Origin: a virus
DNA length: 60,898 bases
IMG/VR virus record: IMGVR_UViG_3300027821_000008
Location: 1 to 60,898 of that record
Strand: one strand, 5' to 3'
Shown: positions 7,209 to 16,150 of the stretch, piece by piece
How the letters are laid out: the number at the start of each line of letters is the position of its first letter
Position numbering within the stretch: the first letter of the stretch is position 1
The notes under the pieces: model-generated
Seen by the model: only the letters and a program-made list of their open reading frames with translations
Told to the model about the DNA's origin: nothing
The model's database searches: none
Made by a program: the position numbers and the translations under genes

Positions 7209-7703
7209 ATGAGAGTGTTCGATGAAAGTGAGGATGATTCAGTGAGCTATGCCGACTGGTATGTGCGGGCATGTAGAGGGTCATCGATGAGGGATGACGC
7301 CGACGGCATGTCTGGCGCAGATGCATTAAAGCTGATGGCCTGGACTCGAGGAATCGGCTCTACTTTATTCAGGGCAAAGTATTTGCTTGATGCGGCAGAG
7401 GTTCGCAAGCTAGAAGAGCATCTAGCGGAATTTCTGTCAAGACGAAGACCAAAGCTTAGCCACGCACAAGTTTCGTCAAGCGTACGCGAGGCAGTTATAG
7501 ATAATTTCGCAGACTTTTGCATGTCATGCAACGGTACGGGGTGGATTTACAAGGGTGACGGAGAAGAGAGAGACGCGTGCGGCAACTGCGGCGGTTACGG
7601 CGTTAGAGATGTGTCTGGAATGTCTGATCCGGCCAAGCTGGTATTTAACTACATGATGGAAATCGAGAGAGAAACATCCAAACAAGCAATGAGGAGGCTT
7701 TAA
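7209..7703 (+). CDS. Q-like zinc-finger protein, possible antiterminator, 164 aa
   Basis: A helical N-terminal half is followed by CMSCNGTGW and CGNCGGYG near residues 104-137, two CxxCxGxG knuckles as in DnaJ zinc fingers and in lambdoid antitermination protein Q. Size and layout (helical part, then finger, then short tail) fit the Q families better than DnaJ, because no J domain is present. If right, it would act on the late promoter region at 54.1-54.6 kb. No clear ribosome site is visible, so the start is uncertain. An alternative is an unrelated single-strand DNA-binding zinc protein. Confidence 0.45.
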   Translation: MRVFDESEDDSVSYADWYVRACRGSSMRDDADGMSGADALKLMAWTRGIGSTLFRAKYLLDAAEVRKLEEHLAEFLSRRRPKLSHAQVSSSVREAVIDNFADFCMSCNGTGWIYKGDGEERDACGNCGGYGVRDVSGMSDPAKLVFNYMMEIERETSKQAMRRL

Positions 7704-7704
7704 T

Positions 7705-8346
7705 ATGGCAGCAGTAACCTTTATCATCGGCGAGTCGGGCACAGGCAAATCCAGGTCCCTGAAGTCGCTTGATCCCAAAAACACGCTTCTGATCCAGGCC
7801 ATTCCAAAGCCGCTCCCGTTTCAGACCGGAGAATGGAAGAGGCTGAACAAGGATAATCCGACCGGCAATGTGCTTGTAAGTGACAATGCCCAACAAATCG
7901 TGAAATGGCTGAGCCAGACAAAGCGAGACATCATTGTTATTGATGATCTACAATTTGTCATGGCTAATGAGTTTATGAGGAGGAGCGGGGAGGTTGGGTT
8001 CCAGAAATTCAATGAGCTGGCACGCAACCTGTTCGATATTATGCAGGCCTGTGTCAATTTGCCAGAAAACAAGCGAGTGTATCTTTTATCCCACAGTGAA
8101 GTAGATGAGGATGGTCGGATTCGTGCCAAGACGCTTGGCAAGATGATCAATAATGTACTCACCTTAGAGGCGCTCGTCACAATCGTCCTCCGCACAGAAG
8201 TTGTAAATGGAAATTACCAATTTAGAACCCAAAATAATGGGCACGACACGGTCAAATCGCCCGAGGGACTCTTTTCAGGGGAGTCAGTAGACAATGACCT
8301 TTCAGCAGTAGATGCAGCAATCAAGGCTTACTATCAAATTACCTAA
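7705..8346 (+). CDS. Sak4-like RecA-fold ATPase (phage NTP-binding protein), 213 aa
   Basis: Walker A IIGESGTGKS lies at residues 7-16 and Walker B DIIVIDDLQF at about 74-83. The protein is a minimal RecA core of the kind called phage nucleotide-binding protein or Sak4, a single-strand annealing recombinase family. Members usually sit next to an SSB gene, and the next gene here is SSB-like. It starts two bases after the Q-like gene. Role: ATP-dependent pairing of single-stranded DNA in phage recombination (family inference). Confidence 0.75.
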   Translation: MAAVTFIIGESGTGKSRSLKSLDPKNTLLIQAIPKPLPFQTGEWKRLNKDNPTGNVLVSDNAQQIVKWLSQTKRDIIVIDDLQFVMANEFMRRSGEVGFQKFNELARNLFDIMQACVNLPENKRVYLLSHSEVDEDGRIRAKTLGKMINNVLTLEALVTIVLRTEVVNGNYQFRTQNNGHDTVKSPEGLFSGESVDNDLSAVDAAIKAYYQIT

Positions 8347-8359
8347 AGGAAACCACACC

Positions 8360-9007
8360 ATGTACTCCCTAAATACAGAATTGGCTCGCGCCGCATCTTC
8401 GCTGCCCAAGTTTAGCCGCTTCATCGACGCATCTGGCAAATACTTCGGTCAAATTCAATACGCCAGGCAGATCGTGTCAAGCTTGAAGAAGACAGAGGGC
8501 ATAGAAATTATGTTCGTCTCGGATTCCGGAGAGAAAGCACGTCACACTATTTGGACCCGCAAGGCAGATGGCACATCGTTGCAGGGTGAGGGCTTGATCA
8601 TGGCTCTGATGACCGTCCTGCGTGTGCGCAACATGAAGCCGGCCAAGGGCACCATCGTGACCTATGACTACGATGCCAAGCAAGAAGTGGAAAAAACTGT
8701 GGACCTGTTTCCGGAGCTGGCAAACAAGAAATTGCATGTTGGTATCCGTATGGCAGAATACGTCAAACAAAATGGAGGTATTGGGCAGAGTGCGGAACTC
8801 ACATTTTTTGCCGATGAGCATGGCTTCACCGCAGAAGAAATCCTGGACAAGGCCAAGGCTCCTGTCGCATTTGAGCAACAAGTAGCCCATCTGACCACAA
8901 AGAAATTGAAGGGTCATGCAGCTGAAACTCAGGTAGCAGAAGCATCGGTAACCTTTGCGCCAACAGTCGGCACATCGGATGTTGACCTGTCAGATATACC
9001 ATTTTGA
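8360..9007 (+). CDS. single-stranded DNA-binding-like protein, 215 aa
   Basis: The C-terminus ends DVDLSDIPF, matching the acidic hydrophobic tip of bacterial SSB (DDDIPF type) that recruits replication partners. The N-terminal 150 residues look strand-rich. Start ATG 8360 follows AAAGGA; the upstream part of the frame overlaps the ATPase gene. Placement after Sak4 and before a strong terminator fits a highly expressed SSB. The fold itself cannot be confirmed by eye. Confidence 0.65.
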   Translation: MYSLNTELARAASSLPKFSRFIDASGKYFGQIQYARQIVSSLKKTEGIEIMFVSDSGEKARHTIWTRKADGTSLQGEGLIMALMTVLRVRNMKPAKGTIVTYDYDAKQEVEKTVDLFPELANKKLHVGIRMAEYVKQNGGIGQSAELTFFADEHGFTAEEILDKAKAPVAFEQQVAHLTTKKLKGHAAETQVAEASVTFAPTVGTSDVDLSDIPF

Positions 9008-9029
9008 AGCTAAAATAAATTGAATGGAG

Positions 9030-9058
9030 ACCCATCGGACGCGGTGGGTTCTTTTTTT
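9030..9058 (+). terminator. intrinsic terminator after the SSB-like gene
   Basis: An eight-pair stem (9030-9037 with 9042-9049) with a GACG loop is followed by a T tract at 9052-9058. It lies 22 bases after the SSB-like stop, and its tail abuts the start codon of the homing endonuclease at 9059, suggesting the element inserted right behind the terminator. Confidence 0.8.
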
Positions 9059-9733
9059 ATGATAATTGTCCCCGGCAAATATTATGTTTATGCTCACTAT
9101 ACATTGGATGGCGAGCTATTTTACATTGGGAGTGGCAAGTCGCATCGGCCATCCACATCTGAGGGGCGCAATGATCTGTGGACCATTGTGGCAAAAAATG
9201 GCTTTATCGTTCGTGTGCTAAATGAATTTGATACCAAGGCGGAGGCTCTCTGGTGGGAAAACATTTTAATAAGAAAAAACCAAAAAGCGCTAGTAAATAA
9301 ACGAGAGGCAACAGGAGAAGATCACTTTAATTGGGCGACCAAGTGGTCAGAAGAGCATAAAGAAAAATTATCGAAAGCAAAGCTTGGAAAAAAACAATCC
9401 GAAGAACATAAAAGAGCGATAGCCAAGGCCTTAACCGGAAGAAAAAGGTCGGACGCAGAAAAGGCGGCGATATCTCGAGGGCACACCGGAAAAATTCTAA
9501 AAGAGGAAACAAAAAGATTGCTTAGCGAAATAAATTCTGGAGAGCGCAACCCAAGATATGGCGTTCCGATGTCTGATGACGCAAAAAGAAAATCGTCCGA
9601 ATCGCAGAGAGGCAAACCAAAATCAAAAGAAACCCGCCTCAAAATGTCCAATTCAGCCAAATTACGATGTGCCAAAAAGAAGTTGGAAATGGAACAAGCC
9701 CGCCCAAATATAGACGATCACAAGGATTCCTAA
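9059..9733 (+). CDS. GIY-YIG homing endonuclease with NUMOD3 repeats, 224 aa
   Basis: GKYYVYAHYTLDGELFYIGSGK near residues 6-27 is a GIY-YIG core, with the conserved downstream E and N. From about residue 95 there are several copies of the NUMOD3 DNA-binding module (SEEHKEKLSKAKLGKK and relatives), as in phage intron or free-standing endonucleases. ATG 9059 immediately follows the terminator tail. It is paralogous to the genes at 18094-18615 and 32305-32794. Its stop is directly followed by the TOPRIM gene. Confidence 0.85.
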   Translation: MIIVPGKYYVYAHYTLDGELFYIGSGKSHRPSTSEGRNDLWTIVAKNGFIVRVLNEFDTKAEALWWENILIRKNQKALVNKREATGEDHFNWATKWSEEHKEKLSKAKLGKKQSEEHKRAIAKALTGRKRSDAEKAAISRGHTGKILKEETKRLLSEINSGERNPRYGVPMSDDAKRKSSESQRGKPKSKETRLKMSNSAKLRCAKKKLEMEQARPNIDDHKDS

Positions 9734-10687
9734 ATGTCACATCCACTAAACTATGACTCGGCAATGAATGAACTCATTGAGGCCGGTTTGGACGTGTCTG
9801 ATGGATTGCGATTGAATGAGGTCAAGCCGCATCGAGTTCGTCAGGTTGGCGACCCATCAAAGAAATTCCGCGCGTGGACGGCATTGCGCACCTCGAAAGG
9901 CAATGGCGGCACATATATCGTTGGCACGTATGGCGTATTTAGCGGCGCAGAGACAAGCAGGCATATCTTGCACGCCCCCGTGGGCGCTGGCATCATGGTT
10001 GATCGCGATGTAATGGCTGATCTTGAGACGCTTCGCATTCTTGAATTGCAGGACCAGCAGATGGCCGCCAAGGATGCCGTAGATGCGTGGTCAGAGCTGG
10101 TAGAGCCGAAAGAGAGGCATCCATACGCAATCAAAAAGAAGATTGGCATGCCAGGGGCAATGGTGCCCGAGTCCGGAACCAGCATGATCATTGCGCTTAG
10201 GGATATTCGCGGCAATATCAAGGCGCTACAGGGCATATCTCCGGACGGAGAGAAGATGTTGTGGCCGCGCGGCGCAGCCAAGCGTGGGGCATTCCATATG
10301 ATTGGAGACCCGGCGGAACACTCGATAATACTGATTGCCGAAGGATATGCAACCGCCGCAACGGTCAGCATGTGTTGTAATTTACCAACAGCATTTGCCG
10401 TGGATGCTGGAAATTTGGCTCCGGTTGCAATTTCATTAAGACAAAAATATCCGTGGCATGAGATAATAATCTGCGCAGATGACGACTATCAGTCTCCAGG
10501 GTCTCCTGGAGAGAAGGCTGCCATCAAGGCTGCGCTTGCATGTTATGGCGAGTATGTTTTGCCAGACTTCTCAGGATTTGAGCGCAATGGAGAGACGGAC
10601 TTTAACGACCTTATGATTCTTGCAAACAGCAAGAAAATTGTTGAGCGGCAAATACTTGGGATACACAATGAAAATTCAAAGGCGTAA
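9734..10687 (+). CDS. TOPRIM-domain protein, primase-like, 317 aa
   Basis: The C-terminal half has the TOPRIM signature: SIILIAEGYATAATV (catalytic Glu) near 197-211 and EIIICADDDYQSPG (DxD) near 244-257. Proteins of this layout are annotated as phage or plasmid primases. The usual zinc-finger domain of DnaG is not visible; the N-terminal 120 residues are of unknown type. It overlaps the RecJ-like gene by 20 bases and lies in the replication block, so primer synthesis for the DnaB fork is the likely role. Confidence 0.7.
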   Translation: MSHPLNYDSAMNELIEAGLDVSDGLRLNEVKPHRVRQVGDPSKKFRAWTALRTSKGNGGTYIVGTYGVFSGAETSRHILHAPVGAGIMVDRDVMADLETLRILELQDQQMAAKDAVDAWSELVEPKERHPYAIKKKIGMPGAMVPESGTSMIIALRDIRGNIKALQGISPDGEKMLWPRGAAKRGAFHMIGDPAEHSIILIAEGYATAATVSMCCNLPTAFAVDAGNLAPVAISLRQKYPWHEIIICADDDYQSPGSPGEKAAIKAALACYGEYVLPDFSGFERNGETDFNDLMILANSKKIVERQILGIHNENSKA

Positions 10688-12356
10688 ATTTGATCAGTCT
10701 ATTGCCGACGCTCTGGTTGCTCAGGGCGCAACTCCGCTTGCCTCCAGAATATTGGCGGCTCGCGGCATACAGTCCATTGCAGATGTCTCGCCAAAAATGA
10801 ACGAGCTTCTGCCGGTGTCTTCGATGAGGCATTGCGTTGAGGCGGCCAGACATATTGCTCAGACAATTAAAGATGGCAAAAAGATATTGGTCGTGGGCGA
10901 CTACGACTGCGACGGGGCCACATCCACGGCAATCATGATGCGTGGCCTGAAGCTATTTGGCGCTCAGGTTGAATATTTCGTGCCGAACAGGTTCGTGGAT
11001 GGATATGGACTGCAACGCAAAATGATCTACAAGGCCGTAGAGAGGCTTGGCTACACTCCTGCATTGATTATCACTGTAGATAACGGAATTCTCTCATTTG
11101 ATGGCATAGATTGTGCCAACGAAATGGGCATTGACGTAATTGTAACGGACCACCATTTGGGTGGCGACACTCTTCCGGACGCCAAATTTATCGTCAATCC
11201 AAATTCCGGAGTCTGTAATTTCCAATCCAAGAATATTGCCGGCTGTGGTGTGGCGTACTACGTCATATCTGCGCTGTTCCATGTATCGAAAGATTTCGAT
11301 ATTCAGCGCCCACAAGCGTCTGACGTCACCAGGCTTCTGTCGATCGCTGCCATAGGCACCGTGGCTGACGTTGTGAAGTTGGATAAAAACAACAGGACAA
11401 TCGTCTCTGCCGGCATTAATTTCATCAAGCAAAACAAATCATTCGTTGGTGTGTATGCGTTGCTGGGTGTGTGTGAAGTCTTTACAAAGAATGTCGTCAG
11501 CACAGTATTTGGCTTCCAGATGGCCCCGCGGATCAATGCTGCTGGCCGGATGGATGACGCCGGAATTGGCATTGAGCTACTGACAACAGACAAGCCCGAC
11601 CTAGCTGACTGGCTCTCTATCAAATTACAAAATAAGAATCTTGAAAGACGCGCCAAAGAGGCAGAAATGAGGGAGGCGTTCGATGTAGCCTACCCACAAG
11701 ACTCATTTAATGATCGCTCATCCATCACATTGTGTGACAAGTCATTTCACGGTGGCGTAATTGGCATTCTGGCTGGACGCGTGAAGGAGCAATTCCACAA
11801 GCCCACCATTATTCTTGCTCAATCATCTGACGGGTCATACAAGGGGTCGGGAAGGTCAATTCAGTCACTCCACATGAAGCACGCGTTGGATGCAGTTGCG
11901 GCCAAAGCACCAGGTGTTCTTCAAAAGTTTGGCGGACATGCGATGGCCGTTGGCATGTCTATTGCCCCGGGAATGCTTGAGAGATTCACCGAGGTATTCG
12001 AGGAAATTTGCGCCAAGTTCGTCCCAAAGGATAGCGAAAAGACAATAGAGCATGATGGTGGAGTTGGGTCTGTTGCCGAAATCATACAGGCAGCCAACAT
12101 GAAATTTGATGTCCCGTTCGGACAGGGAGTTCCGGAGCCGCTGTTCCTGCAAAATGTAAAAATCAAAGACCAAAAAATACTCAAAGAAAAACACTCAAAG
12201 TTCATTGTAGAGATTGCTGGCACAGAGATCAATGCAATTCAATTTGGCAGCGTTACGCCAAGGTCAGGCGAGCTTGAGGCATACTTTACATGCTCTATGA
12301 ATGAATGGAATGGCAATATTACGCCGCAGATTATGATAGGTGGGTTTGTGGAGTGA
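10668..12356 (+). CDS. recJ: RecJ-like single-strand DNA exonuclease (DHH family), 562 aa
   Basis: The DHH phosphoesterase motifs are complete: VVGDYDCDGATS near 75-86, ITVDNGI near 130, VTDHHLGG near 158-165, and the DHHA1 part with GRSIQ and KFGGHAMAVGMS near 410-430. Length equals bacterial RecJ (about 570). It degrades single-stranded DNA 5' to 3' and would work with Sak4 and SSB in recombination or mismatch processing. ATG 10668 overlaps the TOPRIM gene. Confidence 0.9.
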   Translation: MKIQRRKFDQSIADALVAQGATPLASRILAARGIQSIADVSPKMNELLPVSSMRHCVEAARHIAQTIKDGKKILVVGDYDCDGATSTAIMMRGLKLFGAQVEYFVPNRFVDGYGLQRKMIYKAVERLGYTPALIITVDNGILSFDGIDCANEMGIDVIVTDHHLGGDTLPDAKFIVNPNSGVCNFQSKNIAGCGVAYYVISALFHVSKDFDIQRPQASDVTRLLSIAAIGTVADVVKLDKNNRTIVSAGINFIKQNKSFVGVYALLGVCEVFTKNVVSTVFGFQMAPRINAAGRMDDAGIGIELLTTDKPDLADWLSIKLQNKNLERRAKEAEMREAFDVAYPQDSFNDRSSITLCDKSFHGGVIGILAGRVKEQFHKPTIILAQSSDGSYKGSGRSIQSLHMKHALDAVAAKAPGVLQKFGGHAMAVGMSIAPGMLERFTEVFEEICAKFVPKDSEKTIEHDGGVGSVAEIIQAANMKFDVPFGQGVPEPLFLQNVKIKDQKILKEKHSKFIVEIAGTEINAIQFGSVTPRSGELEAYFTCSMNEWNGNITPQIMIGGFVE

Positions 12357-12364
12357 ATATTTTG

Positions 12365-12393
12365 TTGACATCGGGTTCGTCTTTTGATATAAT
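12365..12393 (+). promoter_or_regulatory. perfect sigma70 promoter
   Basis: TTGACA (12365-12370), 17 bases, TATAAT (12388-12393). Transcription would start at about 12400, exactly at the ATG of the small gene that follows, so that gene would be leaderless. It also feeds the clpA gene. Confidence 0.8.
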
Positions 12394-12399
12394 ACACAC

Positions 12400-12600
12400 A
12401 TGACCACACACAAAGACAATCGAGCGACATACAGCCTTGCCTACTCGCAGGGCAGGGGCGCTGCTTTGATGGATTATCAGGACGGAGTAGTTGATTATGC
12501 GCTACTAAATCACGTTCCAACGAATGTGTTTGAACTTGGATTAAGAGATGGAGTGTTGGATTTTCTTCGATCAATGAAAATTTGCCTGCATCTTTTTTAA
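12400..12600 (+). CDS. hypothetical protein, possibly leaderless, 66 aa
   Basis: The ATG lies seven bases after the -10 box of a perfect promoter, so either the message is leaderless or this frame is only a leader for clpA. The product (MTTHKDNRATYSLAYSQGRG...) is soluble and ends oddly in KICLHLF. No ribosome site is possible in the predicted transcript. Unknown function and moderate doubt that it is a gene. Confidence 0.35.
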   Translation: MTTHKDNRATYSLAYSQGRGAALMDYQDGVVDYALLNHVPTNVFELGLRDGVLDFLRSMKICLHLF

Positions 12601-12666
12601 AAAATCCTTGCGCCGAATGCGCCCATCATGTAAGATGTACCCAATATCATTTGAATTGGACAAATA

Positions 12667-14964
12667 ATGACTCACGCTAAACTGACCAAAAACGCTAACG
12701 ACGCACTTGATCGTGCAGAGGTTCACGCTAAGCAACTTGGTCATTACTTTGTTGGGGCAGACGTTCTAGCCAGAACTCTGATAGATGACGAAGACGTTAA
12801 GGCCGCCATAGAGGGCGCCGGGGCGTCGTTTCAATTAATTGAAATTGGCCTGACAAAAATCGTTGACAGCATGCCAGAAAGCACAAACATCGTTGGGCGC
12901 CCTGCGCTGTCCGCGGTTGTAAAGAATATTGTAATGAATGCAACCATGCATTCCAGTCTTAATCCACGTCAGGCGCTTGCCACGTCCGTTGACATGCTGT
13001 ACCTCGTCATAAGGGCGTCCAATACGGCATCGTCCTCATTCCTTGTTCAAAACGGAGTTACTCTAGACTCACTGCGCCCAAAATGCAGCGTTATGGGCGA
13101 TATCGAGTCCATGCATTCCGAGCCAAAGTCTGGCCCAACTATGGTTAGTGGCGGATTTGACCCATTCTCCGGTCTCGGCAACTCGTCGCAAAGTGCAACA
13201 CGCAGAGCAATTGACGACCCTCTCGCAGGATGCCCGTCGCTCCGCAGGCACGGCATCAATTTGAATGCTCTTGCCCTGGACGGAAAGCTTGATGCATTGG
13301 TTGGCCGCGCAGACGAGATGGATGAGATTATCATGACATTGTCGCGCCGCCGCAAAAACAACCCAATCCTTGTTGGCGATGCAGGAACTGGTAAAACAGC
13401 GATTGTTGAGGGATTGGCGCAACTCCTGACAAGCGAAAATTGCCCGCCAAAGCTGGCCGGACATACCATTGTGAGTGTATCGATCAGCGGACTTGTCGCA
13501 GGAACAAGCACGGTTGGCGTGTTCGAGGACAAGGTAAAAGACATTGTTGAAGAGGCAAAAAGAAGCGGAAAGATTATCCTGTTTTTTGATGAGATTCATA
13601 CGATGAAGGGCGCCGGAACTCATAGTAAGTCGAGTACGGATATGGCTGATATGATCAAGCCAGCACTTGCACGCGGCGAGATCAAAGTCATCGGCGCAAC
13701 CACATACGCAGAATACAAGTCCACATTCGAAAAGGACAAGGCAATCGCTCGTCGATTCCAACTGATCACCATCAATCCTCCTGGAGAGTCCGACTCTGTC
13801 AAGATTCTGGCATCCAATGCACTTGACCTGGAAAAATTCCACGGAGTTTCGTTCGAGGATGGCGCAATTGAGGCAGCAGTATCGTTGGCAAAACGCTACA
13901 TCCTGTTCAAGAATCTGCCTGACAGTGCCCTGGACGCACTGGATGAAGCGGCAACCCGCGCTGCAACCAAGGATGGCATTGTAACAAAGAGTATCATTGA
14001 GGACGTAATCAGCAAGATGGGTAACGTTCCAGTGGATAGCGTTCGCTCGTCCGAGCTGGACAAGCTTGCGTCCCTCGAGGCGTCTATTAAGAAGCGCGTC
14101 TTTGAGCAAGATCATGCGGTTGAGACCGTCTCCAGGGCAATTATTGCCAACAGGGCAGGACTGACCAGAGATAACAAGCCAATTTTGTCGGCCCTCTTCG
14201 GCGGCCCGACTGGCGTTGGTAAGACTGAACTCGCCAAGCAAATCGCCGAACATATGGGCATCAAGTTGATTCGCTTCGACATGTCCGAATACAGCGGAGA
14301 GCATTCTGCCAGCAAATTGGTAGGCTCCCCGGCAGGATATGTGGGATATGAGGATGGCGGCCTGCTCACAAGCGCAGTCATCAAGAATCCGCACTCTGTG
14401 ATCCTGCTTGATGAAATTGAAAAGGCCAGCGACTCCGTATTCAACACATTGCTGCAAGTGCTTGATGATGGTACGCTAACCGACAACCAAGGCAACAAGG
14501 CTGACTTCAGAAGTGTAATTCTGATCATGACAACTAACGCCGGAGCCAAGCATGACGAGAAGGTTCGGTCCATTGGATTCGGATCGCAAAAAAGGGGAAC
14601 AGGCAAAGCAGAGGAGCGGGCGCACTTGGTGGACACGTTCAGCCCTGAATTCCTGAACCGCATTGACAGTATTGTAAAGTTCAACAAGCTTACGGACACT
14701 TCGATCCGCAAAGTGGCAGAGAAGATGTTGGGCGACCTGGTCAAGAAGGCGGCAGAGCGCGGATTCAAGGTAACGCACGGCGATGACGTAACAGACTTGA
14801 TCGCAAAGGATGGACATGATATTGAAATGGGGGCTCGTCCGATTGCACGATCGATCCAAACATTGATCCTCCCTGCCCTTAGCCAAGCGATGATCTTCAA
14901 CGCAGATGCGAAAGAGATCAATCTGGTTGTGGTGGATGGCAAGATTGTGGTTGAAGGGGTATAG
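12667..14964 (+). CDS. clpA: ClpA-type AAA+ unfoldase, 765 aa
   Basis: It has an N-terminal Clp repeat domain (about 1-145), a linker, then two AAA+ modules: Walker A GDAGTGKTAI near 238-246 with Walker B ILFFDEIHT near 303-311, and GGPTGVGKTEL near 510-520 with VILLDEIEK near 580. Length and order equal E. coli ClpA (758). At the ClpP-docking loop, residues 636-638 read IGF, equivalent to IGL in ClpA and identical to the IGF tripeptide of ClpX. A ClpP gene is at 52818-53429. Likely role: a phage-encoded ClpAP protease remodelling host or phage proteins. Confidence 0.95.
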   Translation: MTHAKLTKNANDALDRAEVHAKQLGHYFVGADVLARTLIDDEDVKAAIEGAGASFQLIEIGLTKIVDSMPESTNIVGRPALSAVVKNIVMNATMHSSLNPRQALATSVDMLYLVIRASNTASSSFLVQNGVTLDSLRPKCSVMGDIESMHSEPKSGPTMVSGGFDPFSGLGNSSQSATRRAIDDPLAGCPSLRRHGINLNALALDGKLDALVGRADEMDEIIMTLSRRRKNNPILVGDAGTGKTAIVEGLAQLLTSENCPPKLAGHTIVSVSISGLVAGTSTVGVFEDKVKDIVEEAKRSGKIILFFDEIHTMKGAGTHSKSSTDMADMIKPALARGEIKVIGATTYAEYKSTFEKDKAIARRFQLITINPPGESDSVKILASNALDLEKFHGVSFEDGAIEAAVSLAKRYILFKNLPDSALDALDEAATRAATKDGIVTKSIIEDVISKMGNVPVDSVRSSELDKLASLEASIKKRVFEQDHAVETVSRAIIANRAGLTRDNKPILSALFGGPTGVGKTELAKQIAEHMGIKLIRFDMSEYSGEHSASKLVGSPAGYVGYEDGGLLTSAVIKNPHSVILLDEIEKASDSVFNTLLQVLDDGTLTDNQGNKADFRSVILIMTTNAGAKHDEKVRSIGFGSQKRGTGKAEERAHLVDTFSPEFLNRIDSIVKFNKLTDTSIRKVAEKMLGDLVKKAAERGFKVTHGDDVTDLIAKDGHDIEMGARPIARSIQTLILPALSQAMIFNADAKEINLVVVDGKIVVEGV

Positions 14965-14966
14965 TC

Positions 14967-15224
14967 ATGGAATTCTTGGCCTCAATGTATAGGCGGTGGA
15001 TTGTCTGGTTCAATTATGGTGGCAAGACAGTTAGCAAGTATCCGTATTACGAGGGGGCCAAGATGATCGTTGTGGTCAATGATGGAGTGTTCACGGCATA
15101 CCTGGACAAGTTTCCAGAGATAGTCGGGCATGGAGAGACAGAGTTTGATGCGAGCCTAGAGATGCAGTATGCATACAATGGCAAGCTGATGAGGGAGATT
15201 AGGCGTGGCAAAGAAAACTCTTGA
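14967..15224 (+). CDS. HicB-like small protein, 85 aa
   Basis: The segment MIVVVNDGVFTAYLDKFPEIVGHGETEFDASLEMQ has the strand-strand-helix rhythm of HicB antitoxin cores (dG-x-Y-xA-x-FPe-x-x-x-GeT-x-x-x-A). No HicA toxin partner and no added DNA-binding domain are seen. It starts two bases after clpA and overlaps the HNH gene by 20 bases. The HicB resemblance is weak and could reflect only the fold. Confidence 0.4.
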   Translation: MEFLASMYRRWIVWFNYGGKTVSKYPYYEGAKMIVVVNDGVFTAYLDKFPEIVGHGETEFDASLEMQYAYNGKLMREIRRGKENS

Positions 15225-15690
15225 AGAGCGCTTCTGGGAGAAGGTGGATGTGCGTGGTCCGGGTGATTGCTGGGAGTGGCTTTGCTGTAAAAGTGAAAAT
15301 GGTTATGGGCAAATTGCGATTAATGGAAAAACTATTAGGGCGCACAGAGTGTCTTTTGAAATAAATTTTGAAAAAAAGATTGATGTCGGACTTTATATTT
15401 TGCATTCCTGCGATAACCGCTCTTGCGTGAACCCATACCATCTCAGACAGGGAACTCATAAAGAAAATATGGGGGACCGACTGATGGGCGGCCCGTGGGC
15501 GAACGGTAGCAAAAAAAAGGCCGTCACTTATGCTGGCGCAGAGAAAATATGGGTAGGCGCCGAAGATGCCCATAGAGAAACGGGCGTTGGGCCTGAAAGC
15601 ATTTCTCGGTGCTGCAACGGTAAGCGCAAGTCAGCAGGAGGATTCAAATGGTACTTTGTAGACGAACAGAAAAAGGACAAACCCACATGA
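15205..15690 (+). CDS. HNH homing endonuclease, 161 aa
   Basis: The HNH_3-type core runs from about residue 47: RAHRVSFEINFEKK, then LHSCDNRSCVNPYHLRQGTHKENMGDR near 70-100, with the conserved H, N and second H. The last 30 residues (CCNGKRKSAGGFKWYFVD) are nearly identical to the C-terminus of the GIY-YIG protein at 18094-18615, so this DNA-contact module has moved between nuclease classes. The 3' end contains CAAACCC (15678). Confidence 0.85.
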   Translation: MAKKTLEERFWEKVDVRGPGDCWEWLCCKSENGYGQIAINGKTIRAHRVSFEINFEKKIDVGLYILHSCDNRSCVNPYHLRQGTHKENMGDRLMGGPWANGSKKKAVTYAGAEKIWVGAEDAHRETGVGPESISRCCNGKRKSAGGFKWYFVDEQKKDKPT

Positions 15691-15908
15691 CTAAATCTTC
15701 TAAGTCAAACGACATTAAATACTACAAGTATCAGGCCGTATTTGAATTTGGGGATGACTTCCAAATAATTGAATATGGCAGCGTATATTTTTTAAATGAA
15801 AAAAGCGTCCGAAAATATGTTGAAAATACATACTCGGAACTAATTGACGAGGCATCTTCATACTATGTTGTTGTTGAGGAAATTTATGATGGCGATCTGC
15901 CATTCTGA
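15687..15908 (+). CDS. hypothetical protein, 73 aa
   Basis: ATG 15687 overlaps the end of the HNH gene by four bases. Acidic, aromatic-rich alpha-beta protein (YKYQAVFEFGDDFQIIEYGSV...EIYDGDLPF). No motif is recognised. It is followed after eight bases by the next small gene. Confidence 0.5.
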   Translation: MTKSSKSNDIKYYKYQAVFEFGDDFQIIEYGSVYFLNEKSVRKYVENTYSELIDEASSYYVVVEEIYDGDLPF

Positions 15909-15916
15909 GAGAGAAT

Positions 15917-16150
15917 ATGGCAACCCCATACATTAAGGTCACCCCACTAAATAGAATATCAAGTGCCCAATTTTATATCTCTAATATGAATGAATTAGAG
16001 ATTAGGAAATCTGCCGATAAGTGCCTGAGCTTATTTGGGTTTGGTGATTACTTGATACTTCATTCTGGGGATGGAAGAATTGAGGCTGAGCGGTGCATTG
16101 CCGTGGCAAGCCATACGACTGATGGCGTTTTGTACAGAAAGCCAATATGA
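15917..16150 (+). CDS. hypothetical protein, 77 aa
   Basis: Begins eight bases after the previous gene, and its stop overlaps the exonuclease start by four bases (ATGA), so it is likely translated together with it. The family is not recognised. Confidence 0.5.
   Translation: MATPYIKVTPLNRISSAQFYISNMNELEIRKSADKCLSLFGFGDYLILHSGDGRIEAERCIAVASHTTDGVLYRKPI

Noticed and set aside
13069-14457. Long open frame antisense to clpA (462 codons)
   Set aside because: It lies fully opposite a gene with complete ClpA motifs and has the composition of a reverse-frame shadow, with many Cys and Arg residues and no domain.
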